Of a stretch of DNA of 64,000 nucleotides, positions 60,206-64,000 are shown piece by piece. A program made the position numbers and the translations under genes. The stretch lies in the NCBI RefSeq assembly GCF_030811595.1, contig NZ_JAUSRB010000001.1:1736001-1800000 (forward strand). Reading direction: 5' to 3'. The DNA comes from Streptosporangium brasiliense. GTDB taxonomy: Bacteria > Actinomycetota > Actinomycetes > Streptosporangiales > Streptosporangiaceae. The notes below the pieces were generated by a model. The model was given only the letters and a program-made list of their open reading frames with translations. It was not told where the DNA came from and ran no database searches. Numbering within the stretch: position 1 is the first letter of the stretch; every line of letters begins with the position of its first letter.

Positions 60206-60867
60206 GGGGGAGGGCCGGGCGCCGGGGGAGGGCCGCCGGGGGCCGGGGGCGCGTCCCCGGGCAGGGTGAGGACGCAGTGCAGCATCTGGTGCAGGTAGGC
60301 GCGGAAGCGCCGCAGGGTCTCCGGATCCTCGGGGCCGACGCGGTTGCCGTCCTCGTCGAGCACCCCGCCGCGGGCGAAGGCGTGGGTGCACCAGATCACC
60401 GACCAGATCACGTACTTCAGGTCGGTGGAGCCGGAGGTCAGGGGCGCGAGGGCCTCGGTGACGTACTGGACCAGCGGCTGGACGTAGTGCCGGTCCAGCT
60501 CGGTGACGTCGCTGGCGTCGAACAGCCAGCGGTGCATCCACAGCGCGGGGAACTCGGAGTTCTGGGTGCAGAAGTCGATGTAGTCGTCGATGAGGCGGTG
60601 CACGGCGGCCGTGGTCTCCTCCGGCGCCGCGGCGGCGATCTCCCGGACCGACCTCTCCAGACCGGTCAGCTCGGCCTGGTGCGCGCGTTCCATGACCGCC
60701 AGATACAGATCCCGCTTCGAGCCGACAGACCCGGTGATGGCGGCGATGTCGAGCCCGGCGGCCTCGGCGATCTGGCTGACGGAGGTCGCGTCGTAGCCCA
60801 GGGCGGCGAACAGCCTGGTCGCGACCTGCAGGATCAGCTCCCGCTGACCGCCATCAGCGGAAGTCAT
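60184..60867 (-). CDS. TetR-family regulator, duplicate B
   Basis: 227-aa TetR/AcrR protein, paralogue of duplicate A: TSVSQIAEAAGLDIAAITGSVGSKRDLYL, and PALWMHRWLFDASDVTELDRHYVQPL versus the very similar region of A. It is longer at the C-terminus by a Pro/Gly-rich tail (PPAPGGPPPAPGPPPP). Leaderless promoter TAGCGT seven bases upstream of the ATG at 60867. It follows the histidine-kinase gene with only 59 bases between. Confidence 0.9.
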   Translation of the reverse strand: MTSADGGQRELILQVATRLFAALGYDATSVSQIAEAAGLDIAAITGSVGSKRDLYLAVMERAHQAELTGLERSVREIAAAAPEETTAAVHRLIDDYIDFCTQNSEFPALWMHRWLFDASDVTELDRHYVQPLVQYVTEALAPLTSGSTDLKYVIWSVIWCTHAFARGGVLDEDGNRVGPEDPETLRRFRAYLHQMLHCVLTLPGDAPPAPGGPPPAPGPPPPLGGPF

Positions 60868-60956
60868 GAAAATGACGCTAGATCCGGAAACGCGGCCGGG
60901 CCAATCACCCGACGGGCAAGCCTCGGTCAAGATAGCGGAAGCCGTACGACGGCCCG
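60751..60956 (-). repeat. direct repeat copy B (parental)
   Basis: Counterpart of 59917-60122. Here the segment is in its functional setting: the last 30 bases are the true 3' end of the kinase gene, so this is the parental copy and the other the derived one. Confidence 0.8.
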
Positions 60957-62360
60957 CAGGCCGGGGCGGGCGTCCTCCAGGTGGACCGCGCCGCCGTGGG
61001 CGTGGACGGTCTCGCGGACGATGGCCAGGCCGAGCCCGGCCCCGCCCTCGTCGCGGCTGCGCGCGCTGTCCAGCCGGGTGAAGCGGTCGAAGACCCGCTC
61101 CCGGTCGGGCTCGGGGATGCCGGGGCCGTCGTCGGTGACGGTCAGCACCGCGTCGGCGCCCTCGACGCGCAGCTCCACCGCCACCGGGGCATGGGTGTGT
61201 CGCAGCGCGTTGTCCACCAGGTTGACCAGAACCCGCCCCAGGTCCAGCGCGTCTCCGGCCACCACGATCGCCCCGTCCGTCCCCTCCGCCGGCGCCGGCG
61301 GGCCGGGCGGCAGGCCGCCGATCCGCACCGTGACGGCCTCGCCGTACCGCTCGACGGCCTGGGGGACGAGCTGGTCCAGCTCCACCGGCTCCCGGCGGCC
61401 CGGCGCGCCGCCGCGCTCGTCCAGGCGGGCCAGCGCGAGCAGGTCCTCGGCCAGCCGGGCCAGGCGCATGGTGTCTTCCAGCACCCCTTCGGCCGTCTCC
61501 TGCCAGTCCTGGCCGTGCGGGTGGCCGAGCGCCACCTCCAGCTGGAGCCGGATGCTGGCCAGCGGGCTGCGCAGCTCGTGCGCCGCGTCGGAGACCAGGG
61601 CCCGCTGGCGGGCGTCGGCCTTCTCCAGCCTGGCCAGCATGTCGTTGAGGGTGACGGCCAGGCTGTGCACCTCGTCCCGGGCCTCGGGCACCGGCAGGCG
61701 CCGGGACCGGGCGGTGTCGGTGATCTCCTCCGCGCCCCGGCGCAGCGCGTTGATGGGCCGCAGGGTCCTGCCGATGATCATCCAACTGGCCCCGCCGAGC
61801 AGCACCAGCAGCAGCGGCGTGCCGCCGAGCAGCACGTGCCCGGCCGTGGTGATGCTGGCCTGCACCTCGCTGAAGGGGCGTGCGGCGATCACCGTCAGGC
61901 CCCGGTCGGCGCTGAGCACCCGCACCCGCAGCACGTGCGGGATCCCGTACGGCTCGCCGTTCAGGAACCGCGCCCGGCCCTCCCGGACCGCCGCCGCCCG
62001 CTCCCCGGAGTTCAGCAGCGGGACCAGCCGGTCGGTGCCGGCGGTGGCGTGGGTGATCCGCCCGGCGCCGTCGATCACCTGCAGGAGGGTGCCGTCCGGC
62101 GAGGTCAGCTCGCCCGGCAGCCGCTCGGCGTCGGCCAGCGAGACGGTGCCACGGGCCCGCTGGTAGATCGAGTCGTCGATGGTGGACAGCAGCGACCTGC
62201 CGAGCACGCCGATCATCACCCACGCCGAGACCGCCAGCGCCGCCGCCAGCACGGCCGAGGCCACCGCGGTCAGCCGGAAGCGCAGGCTCTTGCGCCGCCA
62301 CCAGCCGACCGTGCGCCGCCCGTCCCGGGCGGCCGCCCGGGACGGCCGCTCAGCCGCCAT
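60927..62360 (-). CDS. two-component sensor histidine kinase
   Basis: 477-aa kinase. Helix at about residues 25-45, extracytoplasmic sensor (46-160), second helix (about 165-190), HAMP (RTLRPINALRRGAEEI), dimerisation box SDAAHELRSPLASIRLQLE with the phospho-His, and ATP-binding NLVDNALRHT, DDGPGIP and GAGLGLAIVRETVHAHGG. Start at 62360 overlaps the response-regulator stop by 11 bases, so the pair is co-translated. The sensed signal is unknown. Confidence 0.94.
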   Translation of the reverse strand: MAAERPSRAAARDGRRTVGWWRRKSLRFRLTAVASAVLAAALAVSAWVMIGVLGRSLLSTIDDSIYQRARGTVSLADAERLPGELTSPDGTLLQVIDGAGRITHATAGTDRLVPLLNSGERAAAVREGRARFLNGEPYGIPHVLRVRVLSADRGLTVIAARPFSEVQASITTAGHVLLGGTPLLLVLLGGASWMIIGRTLRPINALRRGAEEITDTARSRRLPVPEARDEVHSLAVTLNDMLARLEKADARQRALVSDAAHELRSPLASIRLQLEVALGHPHGQDWQETAEGVLEDTMRLARLAEDLLALARLDERGGAPGRREPVELDQLVPQAVERYGEAVTVRIGGLPPGPPAPAEGTDGAIVVAGDALDLGRVLVNLVDNALRHTHAPVAVELRVEGADAVLTVTDDGPGIPEPDRERVFDRFTRLDSARSRDEGGAGLGLAIVRETVHAHGGAVHLEDARPGLRAVVRLPLS

Positions 62361-63024
62361 CGCCGGCCAGCCGGTATCCGGCCCCCCGGACCGTCTGCAG
62401 CGCGCTCCGGGAGAACGGCGCGTCGATCTTGCGGCGCAGGTAGCCGACATAGACCTCGACCACGTTGGGATCGGTGTCGAAGGTGTCCCAGACGTGCTCC
62501 AGGATCTCCGCCTTGGAGACCACCTCGTCGTGGCGGCGCATCAGGTATTCCAGGAGCGCGAACTCCCTGGGCGTCAGCTCCACCGGCGTCTCGCCCCGGT
62601 GGACCCGCCGCCGCGCGGGATCCAGCGACAGGTCCCCGGCCTGCAGCACCGACGGGCGCCGCCCGGCGCCGCGCCGCAGCAGCGCCCTCAGCCTGGCCAC
62701 CAGCACGACGTAGGAGAACGGCTTGGTCAGGTAGTCGTCGGCGCCCAGGTCGAGCCCGTCGGCCATGTCGTACTCGCCGTCCTTGGCCGACAGCATCAGG
62801 ATCGGCACCCAGTTCTCCTCCGCCCGCAGATGCTTGCAGACGTTGTATCCGGAGATCCTGGGCAGCATGATGTCCAGCACCACCACGTCGTAGTCGCCGT
62901 GCCTGGCCAGGTGCAGGCCGTCCTCGCCGTCGTGCGCGAGATCGACCGCGAACCCCTCGGCCTGCAGCCCGCGCTGGAGCGCCGCGGCCATCCGCCGCTC
63001 GTCCTCCACGACGAGAACCCGCAT
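62350..63024 (-). CDS. OmpR-family response regulator
   Basis: 224-aa regulator. Receiver with acidic pocket ED in VVEDERRM, phospho-Asp in VVLDIMLP (about residue 51) and Lys in LTKPFSY; C-terminal winged helix with ELTPREFALLEYLMRRHDEVVSKAEILEHVWD and VYVGYLRRKID. It is divergent from a LolA-like exported protein, a likely target together with its own operon. Confidence 0.95.
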   Translation of the reverse strand: MRVLVVEDERRMAAALQRGLQAEGFAVDLAHDGEDGLHLARHGDYDVVVLDIMLPRISGYNVCKHLRAEENWVPILMLSAKDGEYDMADGLDLGADDYLTKPFSYVVLVARLRALLRRGAGRRPSVLQAGDLSLDPARRRVHRGETPVELTPREFALLEYLMRRHDEVVSKAEILEHVWDTFDTDPNVVEVYVGYLRRKIDAPFSRSALQTVRGAGYRLAGDGG

Positions 63025-63181
63025 CTCCCACCTCCTCCGCTGTCGGACCCATCTTCGACCAGCCGTCCTGAGAGGCGGCTGAGAACCCTGTGAGCCCTCT
63101 CAGTCTGTCTCAGCTCCGGCACAGGACCGCTCACGCAAGCTGCGAATGACAGAGATTGACGGCATACCGTGAGGGAGTGAC

Positions 63182-64000
63182 ATGTCAGAGCGAGCGAGAC
63201 GAGGCCGCATGGTGAGGTGGAGCGTGCCGATCGCCGCGGCCGCGGTGGTCGCCGGCGCGATCGGCGCAGGTCCGGTGATCGCCGCGGTCCAGGGGGAGCC
63301 GGTGCTGCCCGAGCGCACCGCCGCACAGCTGCTGGCCGACGCCACCCAGGCCGCCAGGTCCGGCCTGAAGCCCATGTCGGGCACCGTGATGCAGACCGCC
63401 TCCCTCGGCCTGCCCGGGCTGCCGGAGGTGACGGGCATGGGCGGCACGTCGCCCGCGGCCCTGCTGGCCGGCTCGCACGAGCTCAAGGTCTGGTACGGCG
63501 GCGCCGACCGGCTCCGCTTCGCCCTTCCCGGGCGGATGAGCGAGACCGACCTGATCGTCAACGGCGACCAGGCGTGGCTGTGGGAGAGCGAGGCCAACAA
63601 GGCCACCCGGCTCAAGGGCGTCGACCAGGTGGAGCGCGACCACGACAAGGCCCTGCCCACGGCCACCACCCCGCAGCAGCTCGCCCAGGAGGTGCTGGAG
63701 CGGGCCGACGCCGGCACCGCGGTCAGCGTGAGCAACACCGAGAAGGTCGCCGACCGGCCGGCCTACCAGCTCGTCCTGGCGCCCAAGGACACCTCCTCGC
63801 TGGTCAAGGAGGTCAAGCTGGCACTCGACGGGGAGACCCTCGTCCCGCTGCGGGTCCAGGTCTACGCCAAGAGCGCGGCCGAGCCGGCCTTCGAGGTCGG
63901 CTTCACCTCGGTGACGTTCACCCCTCCCGCCCCGGACAACTTCACCTTCACCCCGCCGGCGGGCGCGAAGGTGGAGGAGAAGTCGCTCGCCGACCTGGTC
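63182..64000 (+). CDS. LolA-like exported lipoprotein-carrier-fold protein (partial)
   Basis: First 273 codons of a gene running off the right edge. Signal peptide in MVRWSVPIAAAAVVAGAIGA, then a LolA-type beta barrel (GLKPMSGTVMQT, ELKVWYGGADRLRFAL, GDQAWLWESEANKATRL, AYQLVLAPKDTSSLVKEVKLALDGE). Gram-positive members are linked to sigma-factor or envelope-stress sensing. ATG at 63182 with GGGAG five bases upstream. It is divergent from the two-component operon. Confidence 0.85.
   Translation, partial: MSERARRGRMVRWSVPIAAAAVVAGAIGAGPVIAAVQGEPVLPERTAAQLLADATQAARSGLKPMSGTVMQTASLGLPGLPEVTGMGGTSPAALLAGSHELKVWYGGADRLRFALPGRMSETDLIVNGDQAWLWESEANKATRLKGVDQVERDHDKALPTATTPQQLAQEVLERADAGTAVSVSNTEKVADRPAYQLVLAPKDTSSLVKEVKLALDGETLVPLRVQVYAKSAAEPAFEVGFTSVTFTPPAPDNFTFTPPAGAKVEEKSLADLV

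Noticed and set aside
1-64000. Secondary-metabolite gene cluster
   Set aside because: An exporter, several regulators, an APH-like kinase and an SDR are present, but no polyketide, peptide or terpene synthase, so no cluster can be claimed.
1-64000. tRNA or rRNA genes
   Set aside because: I looked for the conserved T-loop GGTTCRANNCC in context and found no cloverleaf that I could support by eye; a covariance-model scan would settle it.

Overview
The window is high-GC DNA with strong GC3 bias, many GTG starts and several probably leaderless genes. It encodes actinomycete families: the Scr1-type XRE/DUF397 pair, LytR-CpsA-Psr, CsbD, a DtxR-type iron box, a Tat-exported DyP peroxidase beside PCu(A)C, and a mycobacterial-type FolP2. 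A filamentous actinomycete of the Streptosporangium/Nonomuraea type fits best; this is inference. The region is chromosomal. I saw no rRNA, tRNA, CRISPR array, intact transposon or biosynthetic megacluster.

Layout. 1-4.4 kb: sugar-uptake ATPase (edge), LacI regulator, PfkB kinase and an MFS transporter, with palindromic operators in both gaps around the LacI gene. 4.4-10.5 kb: fused indolepyruvate:ferredoxin oxidoreductase divergent from an Lrp regulator, then a PAS/PP2C phosphatase. 10.7-15.9 kb: DUF397/XRE pair, an unknown 165-aa protein, a membrane endonuclease/phosphatase-fold protein, an IS5-type scar, a MarR/hydrolase pair with twin operators, and a P-loop protein. 16.0-24.1 kb: a five-gene operon with two DUF917 proteins, two hydantoinase/oxoprolinase-like proteins (one degenerate) and an NCS1 permease, divergent from a PucR regulator. 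24.1-26.2 kb: quinone-oxidoreductase-like protein divergent from a GlxA-type regulator across a perfect inverted repeat. 26.4-32.8 kb: an Entner-Doudoroff operon zwf-edd-glk-eda divergent from a ROK regulator.

32.8-38.9 kb: small conserved, stress or phage-derived proteins, TetR-SDR, a phosphotransferase and a glycerophosphodiesterase. 39.1-42.0 kb: DyP peroxidase, copper chaperone and a His-rich membrane protein, with a decayed GC-rich repeat tract. 42.1-44.5 kb: stand-alone ClpP behind two ClgR-like boxes, then a DUF2470 protein divergent from an S4 ribosomal protein across iron boxes. 44.7-49.5 kb: voltage-gated channel, TetR, DrrAB-like exporter, and a cytoplasmic subtilase with a 77-aa companion. 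49.7-57.3 kb: membrane-embedded spermidine-synthase-like protein, LCP protein, HEYGHH metallopeptidase, LysR and FolP2. 57.6-64.0 kb: S1P-lyase-like PLP enzyme with a small membrane partner, two tandemly duplicated TetR genes, an OmpR/HK two-component pair and a LolA-like protein at the right edge.

The window is a mosaic of small self-regulated modules. Most catabolic units sit divergent from their own regulator, and the operator can often be read in the gap. The best candidate for an undescribed system is the duplicated DUF917/hydantoinase operon, in which one hydantoinase copy has lost its nucleotide-binding motifs. Next are the iron-box-controlled S4/DUF2470 pair and the TetR duplication that carried away the tail of the neighbouring kinase gene.
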